A stretch of DNA of 64,000 nt from Lonicera japonica. Taxonomy: Eukaryota; Streptophyta; Magnoliopsida; Dipsacales; Caprifoliaceae. Made by a program: the position numbers and the translations under genes. The stretch lies in assembly GCA_021464415.1 (NCBI GenBank), contig CM038468.1, positions 32,972,969 through 33,036,968 on the forward strand, given 5' to 3'. Shown in pieces: positions 35,757-46,253 of this stretch; the stretch's first letter is position 1; each line of letters opens with the position of its first letter. The notes beneath the pieces were generated by a model that saw only the letters and a program-made list of their open reading frames with translations, searched no databases and was not told the DNA's origin.

Positions 35757-35903
35757 CAGCAAGAGAAAGCGCCATTGCCCTTTGATCCTTCAATTAACTT
35801 GCCTCAGCATCGGCCTGGTGGTGTGGAACCCAAAAGCAGTTCCCCTGAGCTTCGCAGGTCCTTAGGGACTCGTAAACCTGCAGATTTTAGGTTTAATGAA
35901 ACC
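35757..35903 (+). CDS. Gene 1 exon 2, module A
   Basis: 49 codons after TTCTTGCAG, ending at ACC|GTACGT. Contains QHRPGGVEPKSSSPELRRSL and GTRKPADFRFNET. Confidence 0.6.
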
Positions 35904-36321
35904 GTACGTATTCTCACTCACTCTGTCTCTCTATATATACATACATGTATCTCGTTATCTTTGTTGTGAAGTTTGCTTAAAACGAGCCTTATTATATAGA
36001 AACTGGAACTGCGACATGCATGTTTGACCTGTACTCCATAGTAAAATCGAATAATGTTGGTTCATAAATGATCCCGGGATTTGAGTCTCACCTAGAGTTG
36101 GGGGAGGTAGATTTCTTTGTTATTGTAGTAAACGGAGAAAACTCAGATCTTCCTTCACTAATATATATAATGTTAAAACAAGTTTTCTTCACCCAACATA
36201 TCATTTTTTCTCCAAGACTCAACACAAATGGATAAAGAACTTGTGATCACTTTATATATATATATGTTTTGTCATTAGTGTGGACATATTTGTACATTTT
36301 GACTCAGCTCCTTATTCTTAG

Positions 36322-36468
36322 CAGCAACAGCAAGCAACATCGGGATTTGACCCTTCAAGTAACTTGCCTCAGCAACAGCCTGGTGGTGTGGGACCCAAAA
36401 CCAGATCCCCTGAGCTTCACAGTTCCTCAGGGACTCGTAAACCTGCAGATTTTAAGTCTGATGAAACC
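36322..36468 (+). CDS. Gene 1 exon 3, module A
   Basis: 49 codons (48 if the second AG is used), ending ACC|GTAAGT. Close sister of exon 2: QQQPGGVGPKTRSPELHSSS, GTRKPADFKSDET. Introns 2 and 3 share sequence (for example the TATAGAAAC..G.A..TGC region). Confidence 0.6.
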
Positions 36469-36639
36469 GTAAGTGCTCTTCCTCTCTCTATGTATATACA
36501 TACATGTATCTCAGTATGCTGTGAATTTTGCTTTAATCAAGCCTTATTATATAGAAACAAGAATTGCAACATGCTTGACCTGTATTCTGTAGTAAAAATT
36601 GAATAATGGTGGTTCATAGAAGAAAATGTTTTTTAGCGA

Positions 36640-36725
36640 GTGGGCTAGCCTGGTTAATAAAAACGCTGACCAACGTGGATATCATGGGGTTCGAGTCTCA
36701 CCGGGAGCTTTTCCTTGCACTTGAT
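36640..36725 (+). repeat. SINE-like relic in intron 3
   Basis: GGTTCGAGTCTCACC is a Pol III B-box match, with an A-box-like GGCTAGCCTGGTTAA about 50 bp upstream. Diverged equivalents lie in intron 2 (36075-36100) and intron 7 (43205-43240), so the relic was carried along by the intragenic duplications. Confidence 0.45.
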
Positions 36726-37348
36726 ATGTATACTATAGATTTCGTCTTTGAAATAAATTACCAGACCGTGTATCTTTGTTTATGATTGATTGCACTAAGT
36801 TTCTAAGGAATCATTTTCCTTGGTGTAACGAATTGGGTTTTAGATTCGATGGTAAAGATCGAAACAAAATAGCTCTCAAAAAATTTGTACTATTAATTTG
36901 CCAATCAATTGGTTTAAATATTATGCTATCAAGCATAAAAAACTGAAAACTATGGATTCATAGGCATTCCGTGGAATATAATTGTAATTTAACATACCCA
37001 TAGCGTAGTGTGAAGCTAGCTGAGCTACAAGTTTTCCATTGTACAATTTGGTGCACAAAGACAACAATCTGCCCTCACAAGGAATTGAGCTAGAATATAA
37101 GGTACTAATAAGAAATTGGGCTGTCGTATCAACTAATAAATGTTTCAAGGGTCGATTCCCACCCTTGCCATTCCTCATTGACCTTCTCGGTATCAATCCA
37201 TCACATGTATAGAAAGAAACTATGTTGAAACCATCCCCATCCCCATCCCCATCCCATGGCCTCATCCCCACCCTCTCCCTTTCTTCATCTTTCTTGTTTT
37301 GTGCACACATTTTCACATTTATTAATTGAATCCTTAGTAATGTGTCAG

Positions 37349-37513
37349 GAGGGAAAAGCACCATTGGGTTCTGATCAAGCAGCAGCTGAGACAGCACCAC
37401 CACGTGACTTATCGCAGCAACGGTCCGGTGGTGTGGGACCTGGAAACAGGTCCCCTGAGCTTCGCATGTCCTTGGGGACCGGCAAACCCTCAGATTTTAG
37501 GTTTGATGAAACC
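37349..37513 (+). CDS. Gene 1 exon 4, module A (long form)
   Basis: 55 codons between a TGTGTCAG acceptor and ACC|GTAAGT. Begins EGKAPLGSDQAAAETAPPRD and continues with QQRSGGVGPGNRSPELRMSL. Confidence 0.6.
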
Positions 37514-37675
37514 GTAAGTCCACTCTTTCTATATATATACATACATACATACATTAATCTCATTTTCTTTTTGCCTTAATATATAGAAACTAGAACTGCT
37601 ATATTTTTGACCCGTGTCCCACCATATATTAAAAATCGAATAATGATGGTTCAAGAAATTAGATAGTGTTTCTTA

Positions 37676-38130
37676 GGCTCCATTTGGTAACTAATTGGAA
37701 AATCAGAGCAAAAACAACTGAGTTAAGTGAGAAGTTGGAAATGATTCGACTAATGTGGTGAGATATTTTCTTACTTTTTCGTTTTTTCCATGTAACAAAT
37801 TTCTTTAGGTGGTGAGGAAGAAATTTTTTCCACAAACAGTAACCAAAGATTGAGAATATTTACTCGTAAAAATAAGCATGAGATGGAAAGCATCTCATTT
37901 AATAACTCTTCTCATCCATTAACTCATAAAAGTAATTCCATTTGATAACTATATGGAAAAGGAAAATAAATACACTTGATTTGGTAAGAAGTTGGAAAAT
38001 AAGTTGAGCGCATGTGACAAGATGCCCTTCCCATTTTATGCTCAATTTATGAGTATATGTCCATAATTTTTTATGGAAATTTTTTCTTCCTCAACCATCA
38101 AAGAAAATTTCTCCATGGAAAAAGCCATAA
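37676..38130. repeat. MITE in intron 4 (GGCTCC family)
   Basis: Starts GGCTCCATTTGGTAACTAAT like the copy at 42872; internal GATAACTATATGG suggests a second end or nested copy. Right end not sharp. Confidence 0.45.
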
Positions 38131-38255
38131 GGGTAATGGTAAAGATGAACAAAAAAAGAAAGAAATAGCTCTAAATGATTTTTGTATAAATCCTTAAGGG
38201 TAATGGTATTTTGGGCAAAATACTATCTGCTTCGTTTTTCTTGTTATTATTGTAG

Positions 38256-38306
38256 CAGCAGGGCCAAGCAACTGAGGATGGAGCAGCTCAGAGTGCACCA
38301 CCACGT
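38256..38306 (+). pseudogene. Gene 1 exon 5, left part
   Basis: 17 codons (QQGQATEDGAAQSAPPR) up to CACGT (38302-38306), where the copia element enters. Restored by excision, the exon would be 159 bp like exon 8. Confidence 0.65.
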
Positions 38307-38941
38307 TGTTGTGATTATTAACAATAAATCACGCCACGGATCGTAAATCAAATAGTGGATATTAATAACTAGAGATAATAAGGATGAGAAAAAAGAAAGC
38401 AAGAAGATAGATAATAGAACACACAATATTCGACAAACGAAGATTTCACTAATTCTTTGAAAACGATTACAAAATCTATCACAAGAATTATTGCACTCAA
38501 AGCTCTCACAGAAGAAGAAAATCAACAGCCCTTTAACCTCTCTCTCACAACAAGATGAACTCTCCCACAAATCCCACATAAAGAAGAATATTTTTATCTT
38601 ATGCCTTAATCTATTGAATGATTCTATCTATATATAACAATATAATAGAGCCCATCCAATCTAGAATAAGGTAATAACAATCCTACGTAAGTATGGAAAC
38701 TATTAACAAGGTAATAGAGACCAAAATAAACAAGGAAACCAAGTTTGATAAGGAAACCTATTTTTCCGTCTAGGTGCAAAACGGATTTTGCACCATTCCA
38801 GAATGCAATTTTCTGCGTGCAAAAGTGCTTTTGCACCTTACCAGAACCGCAAATCCTCTTTTGCACCTTTCAAGCGGACAATATGATTTCCCATAAAACT
38901 CATCTTTTTCTTGGGTTTGGAACCGAGCAAAAAACACAACA
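38307..38941 (-). repeat. Copia A LTR (3' LTR)
   Basis: 635 bp, TGTTGTGATT...ACAACA. Lacks a 33-bp stretch, including one hairpin unit, that is present in the partner. Confidence 0.93.
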
Positions 38942-39095
38942 ATCACTACCTTTTGCGAAGGTAACAAAACCAACCGCTATCTTCTTCTTATTTGCCTTGA
39001 TGACACATGAAATCTTCTTTTGTCTCACCCTTTACAAGGGCCACTCAACCATCTATGTCAATGATCGAGCCACATCCGATTATCTATGTTGATGA

Positions 39096-39872
39096 TCAGA
39101 CCATGTCCGTATTGGACACCATCCCTGGCACGTAACTTTGAGTTGTCAACGGTTTAGAGCCACCACCTAAGCCATAACTCATCCTTGTTGCGTTTGCACC
39201 ACCGGAACATATGCTTCTTGGTTCCCTAACACCATTATGTACAACTCTTTCATGTAATCTATACAAGCCCCCGCAATGACTTGCCTTTAAGACTACATCG
39301 TCGCCATGATACACACTCATTACTCCACCTCGAGTAGAGTACCACATCCCAAGTGATTCTAACCTAGAGAGGCTGATTAGATTCCACTTTATCTCCGGCA
39401 CATGTCTAACATTTATGATTGTTTGAACTGAGCCATCAAACAATTCCAGGCGGACTTCACCAACTCCACGAACTAGCAATCTGGAGCCATCCCCCATGTA
39501 GACAAACCCGCTGCAATCTTCATATGTGCTATACAATGAACGATTGTTGCAAACATGCATAGCAGCACCGCAATCCAAGAACCATCCTCCCTGACCAGTA
39601 AGACTTGCAGGCATCAGTAGGATATCTGTAAGATCGGCTTCTTTGTCATAAGAAGTCATCGCAACGGTTGCGGCTCCATCAGGGTTAGTAGCCGGTTTTT
39701 CCTTGATGTCATCCTTCTTCCTTGGGCAGTCCCTAGCACAATGGCCCGGTTGACCACATTTAAAGCAATCTCCTTTAAAGATAGTCTTCCGTCCTTTGCT
39801 AGAACCTTTCTTTTCATTCGCTACAAACGCGCCTTCTTGAACGGTATTGATTCGATCCCTCTTTCTCATCAT
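39096..39872 (-). CDS. Copia A knuckle, truncated protease and pre-integrase region
   Basis: 258 residues. CCHC knuckle CFKCGQPGHCARDC at about residues 37-50, Lys-rich linker, protease core WFLDCGAAMHVCNN with Cys in place of the usual Ser/Thr, and DDVVLKASHCGGLYRLHERV, which resembles the pre-integrase segment. The frame ends MVSNTDMV at a stop close to the 3' LTR. Element B ends at the same place, so this end is ancestral to both copies. The D-C-G core makes protease activity doubtful. Confidence 0.82.
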   Translation of the reverse strand: MMRKRDRINTVQEGAFVANEKKGSSKGRKTIFKGDCFKCGQPGHCARDCPRKKDDIKEKPATNPDGAATVAMTSYDKEADLTDILLMPASLTGQGGWFLDCGAAMHVCNNRSLYSTYEDCSGFVYMGDGSRLLVRGVGEVRLELFDGSVQTIINVRHVPEIKWNLISLSRLESLGMWYSTRGGVMSVYHGDDVVLKASHCGGLYRLHERVVHNGVREPRSICSGGANATRMSYGLGGGSKPLTTQSYVPGMVSNTDMV

Positions 39873-39890
39873 ATCTTCTGCAGACAGAGC

Positions 39891-40481
39891 TTAACACACC
39901 TCCAAGGTGGTGAAAGATGATCTACTCATAAAGTTCTGAATTAGCGTCTTGTACGAACCTGGTAGAGTCCAAATTAGTTGCAAGGCTTTATCTTGATCTT
40001 TCAATTCTTCACCTACAGCTTCGAGTCTTGAGCATAATGAATCAAAAGCGGAAATATGATCCATAATCGGAGTATTCTCTTCCATCCTCATATCGTGTAT
40101 AAGACCTTTGATATAGATCTTATTCGTCATCGTCTTAGCCATGAACAAATCTTGAAGAGACTCCCATAGCTGTTTTGCTGATGTAGCCTCCTTGATTGAA
40201 GCATGACCTTGAACCTTCGTCGTGAGATGGAGACGAATCTCTGACAAGCACTTCTTGTCCATCTTTTTCCACTTATCATCAATAACCTCAACCAGTTCCA
40301 TATCATCCGAATCGTTCTTCTTTTGTTCCACCGTTGGTGGACCTTCTAGGGCATCATCCAAATCCAGCACTACGAGATAGTCTTTCATACTCATCTGCCA
40401 TAGGCTGAAATCCATGATTCCATCGAACTTCTCCATCCTATAAGATTTCTCCATTATAACACACACTTCCTTGAATACCAC
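39891..40481 (-). CDS. Copia A gag, N-terminal and core part
   Basis: 196 residues from MVFKEVCVIMEKSYRMEKFD to SSFTTLEVC and a TAA. Contains the plant copia gag (UBN2-type) core: LWQMSMKDYLVVL, AKQLWESLQDLF, LKDQDKALQLIWTLPGSYKT. The equivalent of the stop is a glutamine codon in element B, so a single nonsense change separates this ORF from the downstream one. Gag forms cytoplasmic particles packaging the RNA. Confidence 0.85.
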   Translation of the reverse strand: MVFKEVCVIMEKSYRMEKFDGIMDFSLWQMSMKDYLVVLDLDDALEGPPTVEQKKNDSDDMELVEVIDDKWKKMDKKCLSEIRLHLTTKVQGHASIKEATSAKQLWESLQDLFMAKTMTNKIYIKGLIHDMRMEENTPIMDHISAFDSLCSRLEAVGEELKDQDKALQLIWTLPGSYKTLIQNFMSRSSFTTLEVC

Positions 40482-40495
40482 CCTCTGATACCACT

Positions 40496-41163
40496 TGTTG
40501 TGATTATTAACAATAAATCACGCCACGGATCGTAATTCAAATAGTGGATATTAATAACTAGAGATAATAAGGATGAGAAAAAAGAAAGCAAGAAGATAGA
40601 TAATAGAACACACAATATTCGACAAACGAAGATTTCACTAATTCTTTGAAAACGATTACAAAATCTATCACAAGAATTATTGCACTCAAAGCTCTCACAG
40701 AAGAAGAAAATCAACAGCCCTTTAACCTCTCTCTCACAACAAGATGAACTCTCCCACAAATCCCACAGAAAGAAGAATATTTTTATCTTATGCCTTAATC
40801 TATTGAATGATTCTATCTATATATAACAATATAATAGAGTCCATCCAATCTAGAATAAGGTAATAACAATCCTACGTAAGTATGGAAACTATTAACAAGG
40901 TAATAGAGACCAAAATAAACAAGGAAACCAAGTTTGATAAGGAAACCTATTTTTTCGTCCAGGTGCAAAACGGATTTTGCACCTTTTCCGCGTAGGTGCA
41001 AAAGTGCTTTTGCACCATTCCAGAATGCAATTTTCTGGGTGCAAAAGTGCTTTTGCACCTTACCAGAACCGCAAATCCTCTTTTGCACCTTTCAAGCGGA
41101 CAATATGATTTCCCATAAAACTCATCTTTTTCTTGGGTTTGGAACCGAGCAAAAAACACAACA
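40496..41163 (-). repeat. Copia A LTR (5' LTR)
   Basis: 668 bp. Contains two copies of the 22-bp near-palindrome GGTGCAAAAG-TG-CTTTTGCACC (or trimmed by a base) at about 40994-41016 and 41038-41060. The minus-strand primer site TGGTATCAGAGG is two bases inside. Confidence 0.93.
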
Positions 41164-41276
41164 CACGTGACTTATCTAAGCAATGGCTTCATGGTGTGGG
41201 ATCCAGAATCACATGCCTTGACCTTCGCAGGTCCTTAGTCTATTGCGAACCCGCAGATTCTATGGTTGATGGAACT
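41164..41276 (+). pseudogene. Gene 1 exon 5, right part
   Basis: Starts with the duplicated CACGT, then GACTTATCT... encoding DLSKQWLHGVGSRITCLDLR and ending GGAACT|GTAAGT. Confidence 0.65.
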
Positions 41277-41576
41277 GTAAGTCTACTATTTGTTGAATGG
41301 CCATTGGTTAGTCACTTTCCTTTCCATTAATTTGTTCAAAACTGGTAAAAGTTGTTAGCAAATTGGGTGGAAACTATTTTAGAAGGATACATGTTGTAAC
41401 ATAATTTCTTCTGTATTATACCCACCAAAAAGTGTACAATTTTTATCATTTTTCTTTTTTGGAGTTTTTTTTTTTTTTCAAGAAAAAAAAAGAAGAATTG
41501 TTTGTGTTATATAACATGAATACCAGAAGTGCTCTCTTAAGATAGAAGCTTTCTTAATTCTGGTTTCTAATTTCAG

Positions 41577-41702
41577 GAAATGATTGAGGAATTCCGTTGC
41601 AAAGCTAAAATTGCAAGCATTGAATCAAAAGTTGCGCAGCTGAAACTAGAACTTGCGGAAAGGAATGAAATTAGGAAATCCCCTGAGCCTCGCCGTTCCT
41701 AT
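41577..41702 (+). CDS. Gene 1 exon 6, module B (coiled coil)
   Basis: 42 codons after TTTCAG: EMIEEFRCKAKIASIESKVA then QLKLELAERNEIRKSP, ending TCCTAT|GTAAGT. Hydrophobic spacing fits a coiled coil of about four heptads. Confidence 0.65.
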
Positions 41703-41789
41703 GTAAGTTTCTCTCCGCCACATCCCATCCAATTCCTCAGTGACAATCTACTTATCAATCCACCACCACCTGACTTATTAATGTATCAG

Positions 41790-41954
41790 GAGGGCCAAGC
41801 ACCATTGGGCTCTGGTCATGCAGCAGCTGAGACGACACCACCACGTGACTTATTGCAGCAACGGCCCGGTGGTGTGGGACCTGGAAGCAGATCCCCTGAG
41901 CTTCACAGGTCCTTGGGGACTGGCAAACCTGCAGATTTTAGGTTTGATGGAACC
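41790..41954 (+). CDS. Gene 1 exon 7, module A (long form)
   Basis: 55 codons, the closest relative of exon 4 (EGQAPLGSGHAAAETTPPRD...). The AATGTATCAG acceptor also matches exon 4's region. Confidence 0.62.
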
Positions 41955-41974
41955 GTAAGTCCACTCTCTATGTA

Positions 41975-42743
41975 TCTATACTATATATAAAAGTATGAAT
42001 AAATGTAAGCGTTTTTCCCTTTTCTGGTATGGTTAAATATGCCCCTTGATTTTATAATTATATATCAACCTAAGATAATTAGACTTCTTATTAATTTTTT
42101 TTTAACTTATAAGAGTCCATATTAGAATCAAAGTTTACATTGATAGAAACTTCTTATTATTTAACTAATAAATGTCCACGTTAAAATCAAAGTCTACATT
42201 GAGTATAATATTGCATTATTTGTTGAACTTATAGAGTCTACATTATAATCAAAGTTTACAGAGACTTCTTATTGTTTAACTAATAAGAGTCCACATTAGA
42301 ATCAAAATCTACATTCAATAAAATATGGCATTTTTTATTTAACAAGCTTTTTCACAATTGCGTTATCGAGAACTTTCAATCTCTCCTTAACTGTTGTGTT
42401 CAGGTTATATGAGGTTATCACTATTCTTTTTATTTATTTAAGATCACTATTTGTCAAGCAATTTTTTTGTTTATTGTTGTTCGATTTAGTTAGTACTTTG
42501 ATAATAAGTTGTAAATAGGAGTTCAAGTTATATCACTTTCCTTTTTCTTTATTAAGATCACTATTTGTCCAACAATTTTTTGTTTATTATCGTTCAATCT
42601 ATTATTATTGTTCATTCCTTGATATAGAAGTTGCAAAGAGGAGAACTGAATGTATTTTTTTAAAATTTTTGGTTATTTGATTTGTAATTCTAAAATAAAA
42701 TACTCATAAATAACCACGTGCAACGCACATGTTGGAAAGCTAG
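41975..42743 (+). mobile_element. Non-autonomous Helitron in intron 7
   Basis: Begins TCTATACTATATATAAAAGT after an A and ends GTGC-AAC-GCAC hairpin, 14 bases, then CTAG and T. The homologous introns after exons 2, 3 and 4 read straight from the TCTCTATGTA-type sequence into TATATACATACATG, so the insertion point and ends are confirmed by paralogous empty sites. 769 bp, no Rep/helicase. Confidence 0.88.
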
Positions 42744-42871
42744 TATATATACATACATGTATCCCATTATCTTTGTGCCTTATCATATAGAAACTAGAAT
42801 TGCTACATTTTTGACATGTGTCCCATATTAAAAATCGAATAATCATGGTTTATAAAAGATAGTGTTGGTTA

Positions 42872-43203
42872 GGCTCCATTTGCCAACTAGTTGGAAAATA
42901 AGAGAAAAACAATTGAGTTATGTAAGAAGTTGGAAATGATTTGACTAATGTGGTGTAATGTTTTCTTGCTTTTTCACTTTTTCCATGGAATAAATTTTTT
43001 TGGGTGGTGAGAAGAAATTTTTTTGTGGTAAATAACGGAAGAATATCTACTTATAAAAATAAGCACAAGATGGTGAGCAACTCATAAATTACTCATCTCA
43101 TTTTCTAAGCACGAGACGGCGAGCATCTCATTAATTTACTCATCTCATTTTCTAATTTCTGATGAAAGTATTTCATTTTCCATCTTGGTTATCAAAAGGA
43201 GCC
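42872..43203. repeat. MITE in intron 7 (GGCTCC ends)
   Basis: GGCTCCATTTGCCAACTAG faces the inverse of GGCTCCTTTTGATAACCAA. A longer, rearranged relative occupies the equivalent intron after exon 4, starting at 37676. Confidence 0.7.
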
Positions 43204-43608
43204 GTAGTGGTTAAAATATCACCAGGAGCTCTTCCTCGCACATGATGTCCTATAGATTTCTTGGCAAGAAGTTACTATGATGACTTCTTTTCCCTCAGAA
43301 AAGACGACAATTCCACATCCATCTTTATTTGTGCTTGGTTGCACTACAATTTTAAGGAATCGTTTTCCATGGTACAATTTTTTGATTCAATGGTAATTAA
43401 AAAAAAGGGAAAGAAAATAGCTCTAAAATACACTATACTATTGAATTGGAAGTCGGTTCCTTATATTTTATGCAATCAAACTCACAGAAGGTGAAAACTA
43501 TGGATTCATTAACAACTTTTTAGTTCCATCTATTTGTTTCTACCTTTCATGTGTTGTGCACATTGTTGTACTTTAATTTTTGACTTAACTGGCTCCTTAT
43601 TAATGTAG

Positions 43609-43767
43609 CAGCAGGGTGGAACACCTGAGCATGAAACATCTCAGAGTGCACCACCACGTGAATTATCTCAGCAACGGGTTTGTGGTGTGGGATCGGGAAG
43701 CAGATGCCATGACCTTCAAAAGTCCTTAGCCATTCACAAACCCACAGATTCTGGGGTTGACGAAATT
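43609..43767 (+). CDS. Gene 1 exon 8, module A
   Basis: 53 codons ending GACGAAATT|GTAAGT. Encodes QQGGTPEHETSQSAPPREL then QQRVCGVGSGSRCHDLQKSL; equivalent of exon 5. Confidence 0.62.
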
Positions 43768-44036
43768 GTAAGTATGATATTTCTTGAATGGTCCCTTACT
43801 TCAGTTTCCATTTACACATAACTTGTAAAAATTGTTAGCAAATTGAGTGAAAACTATTTTAAAAGGATACATGTTCTAACTTATAATTTCTTTTCTCTAT
43901 TATAGTTTCTATTCTTTTCTCTTTTTGGGAGTTATTTTCCAAGAAAAAAAAGGAAGAACTGTTTGTTTATTTGACATGACTACTAGAAGTGCTCTCTTCA
44001 GATAGAAGGTTGCTTAATTTTGGTTCTTGAATTCAG

Positions 44037-44163
44037 GAAATGATTGAGGAACTCTGTCGAAAAGCCAAAAATTGCAAGCATTAAATCAGAAATTGCCAAG
44101 CTGAAACTAGAACTTGCAGAAAGGAATGAGATTCGAAAATCCCCCAAGGTTTACAGGTCTTAT
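44037..44163 (+). pseudogene. Gene 1 exon 9, module B with 1-bp insertion
   Basis: 127 bp instead of 126. Exons 6 and 11 have four A residues (AAAAT) where this exon has five (AAAAAT), so the frame EMIEELCRKAK shifts and meets TAA four codons later. The remaining sequence keeps the coiled-coil codons in the other frame. Splice sites are intact, so skipping this exon would preserve frame. Confidence 0.8.
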
Positions 44164-44494
44164 GTAAGTTTCTCTTCCCCCCGAGCCCATTCTTCAATAA
44201 CCTCTACTTATCAATCCACCGCATGTATAAAAATTATCATGTTCGATACACACAAGTTTAAAAATTAGTTAACGAGTACAAATTATTCAAGAATATAAAG
44301 ACCACAACAAACCTTAAAAATAAAAACAACACATACTTGTATAGAGATTAGAGAAATGTTATACGTTAGTGTTTAATACTTAAAGATAGGAACCAACATG
44401 TTAATACTTAAACAAGACATGCATATTAAACTTGAATGTTTTACATTAGCATTTACTTTCGTATTATTCATACATTTAACAAGCCATATTGTAG

Positions 44495-44656
44495 CAGCAG
44501 GAGGGCCGAGCACCTGAGAATGAAGCAGCTCAGAGTGCACCACCACGTGACTTATCTCAGCAATGGCTTCGTGGTGTGGGATCCGGAAGCAGATGCCATG
44601 ACCTTCATAAGTCCTTAGCCTTTCACAAACCTATAGATTCTGGGGTTGATGAAATT
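44495..44656 (+). CDS. Gene 1 exon 10, module A
   Basis: 54 codons, QQEGRAPENEAAQSAPPRDL then QQWLRGVGSGSRCHDLHKSL, ending GAAATT|GTAAGT. Close to exons 5 and 8. Confidence 0.62.
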
Positions 44657-44920
44657 GTAAGTCTGTTATTTCTTGAATGGTTACTCCCGTTTCCATTTAT
44701 AGAGTATTCATAAAAATTGTTAGCAAATTGAGTGAAAACTATTTTATAAGGATACACGTTCTGTCTTATAATTTATTTTCTCTATTAAAGTTTCTATTCT
44801 TTTCCCTTTTTTGGAGTTATTTTCCAAGAAAAAAAGGAAGAATTGTTTGTTTATATGCCATGAATACTAGAAGTGCTCTCTTCAGATAGAAGCTTTCTTA
44901 ATTCTGGTTCATGAATTCAG

Positions 44921-45046
44921 GAAATGATTGAGGAACTCCGTCGTAAAGCCAAAATCTCAAGCATTCAATCAGAAATTGCAAAGCTGAAACTAGAACTTGC
45001 AGAAAGGAACGAGATTCAGAAATCCCCCAACGTTCACAGGTCCTAT
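44921..45046 (+). CDS. Gene 1 exon 11, module B
   Basis: 42 codons, EMIEELRRKAKISSIQSEIA then KLKLELAERNEIQKSPNVHR; intact copy of the coiled-coil module, ending CCTAT|GTAAGT. Confidence 0.65.
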
Positions 45047-45304
45047 GTAAGTTTCTCTTCCCCGGCCCCAAGCCCATTCCTCAGTGCTCTCTACTTATCA
45101 ATCCACTGCATGTATAAAAAATTATTATGTTCGATCCATAAAAGTTTAAAAATTAATTAATGAGTACAAATTATTCAAGAATATAGAGAACACCACAAAC
45201 CTTGATAATAAAAACAACACATCCTCATATAGAAATGTTATACGTTAGTGTTTAATACTTAAAGATAGGAACCAACTTGTTAATACTAAAACAAGACAGC
45301 ATAT

Positions 45305-45478
45305 TGAGGAAATTTAGAGAGAGTAATAATTTATTCCATTATACTAAAGAATGAATACAATGCACCTTATATAAAAAATAAACCACGACTAGCTTACCTA
45401 AAATACCTATTAAGGTGGGATTCTCCCCAAAAATAACATAAATAAATAAATAAAATAAATAGTACTGAATTATCAATA
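45305..45478 (-). repeat. Copia C LTR (3' LTR)
   Basis: 174 bp; differs from the partner by a few substitutions and a 3-bp indel (GACTAGC against GACTCCCAGC). Confidence 0.93.
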
Positions 45479-45485
45479 CTCCCCC

Positions 45486-46253
45486 TCAAGTTGGTGCGAA
45501 GATATCTGTCATGCCCAACTTGCTCACTTGAAATTCGAACGGTTGCCTTAACAGGCCCTTGGTCAAAATATTTGCCACTTGTTGATTAGATGGAACAAAT
45601 GGAGTACATATTATTCCACCTTCGAGTTTCTCTTTGATGAAGTGCCTATCGATCTCAACATGTTTTGTCCTATCATGTAAGACCGGATTGTGGGCAATAC
45701 TGATAGCAGCCTTGTTATTGCAGTATAGCTTCATCGGGAGAGTTATTGGCCTTCTGAGTTCTTCTAAGACCCTTTGTAGCCAAAGAACCTCACATACTCC
45801 TTGAGCCATTGATCTGAACTCAGCTTCTGCACTGCTTCTAGCAACAACACTTTGCTTCTTGCTTCTCCATGTAACCAAATTGCCCCAAAGAAACGTACGG
45901 TAGCCAGACGTGGACCGCCTATCAGTAACCGATCTAGCCTAATCAGCATCAGTATACACCTCTATCCCTCTTTTATCGTTCTTCCTAAAGAATAGACCTT
46001 TCCCTGGGGAGCCTTTGAGGTAATGAAGAATACGGTACACAGCATCTAGATGTTCTTCGCATGGAGAGTGCATGAACTGACTAACCATGCTCACAGCGAA
46101 AGCAATGTTAGGACGCGTATGAGACAAGTATATTAGTTTCCCAACTAACCTTTGGTATCTCCCTGTTTCGACTGGAACACCATCTTTAACATCTCCTAGC
46201 TTGGTACCCAGTTCTATGAGAATATCCGATGGCTTACACCCACTCATCCCAGT
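45486..46253 (-). pseudogene. Copia C RNase H
   Basis: GKLIYLSHTRPNIAFAVSMV and the RNase H core with VYTDAD (catalytic Asp), RSSAEAEFRSMAQGVCEVLW and DIKHVEIDRHFIKEKL-like region (here TKHVEIDRHFIKEK). A TAG at 45939-45941 replaces Trp directly after TDAD. Ends at a stop at 45486 beside the polypurine tract. Confidence 0.9.

Larger units (their letters stand above)
38307..41163 (-). mobile_element. Gag-only Ty1/copia element A, in exon 5
   Basis: Same family and orientation as element B. CACGT duplications at 38302-38306 and 41164-41168 are exact. The LTRs differ at only a handful of sites plus a 33-bp indel, so insertion is recent. The interior of 1554 bp encodes gag, CCHC knuckle and a truncated protease region and nothing else, the structure called TR-GAG in plants. 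Transposition would need enzymes from a complete relative; the copia at 45305 has a different LTR and is not the obvious partner. Confidence 0.95.

Noticed and set aside
36921..37403. 160-residue minus-strand ORF
   Set aside because: It lies antisense to exon 4 and its intron in gene 1, has no homology, and the plus-strand exon has splice sites and sister exons.
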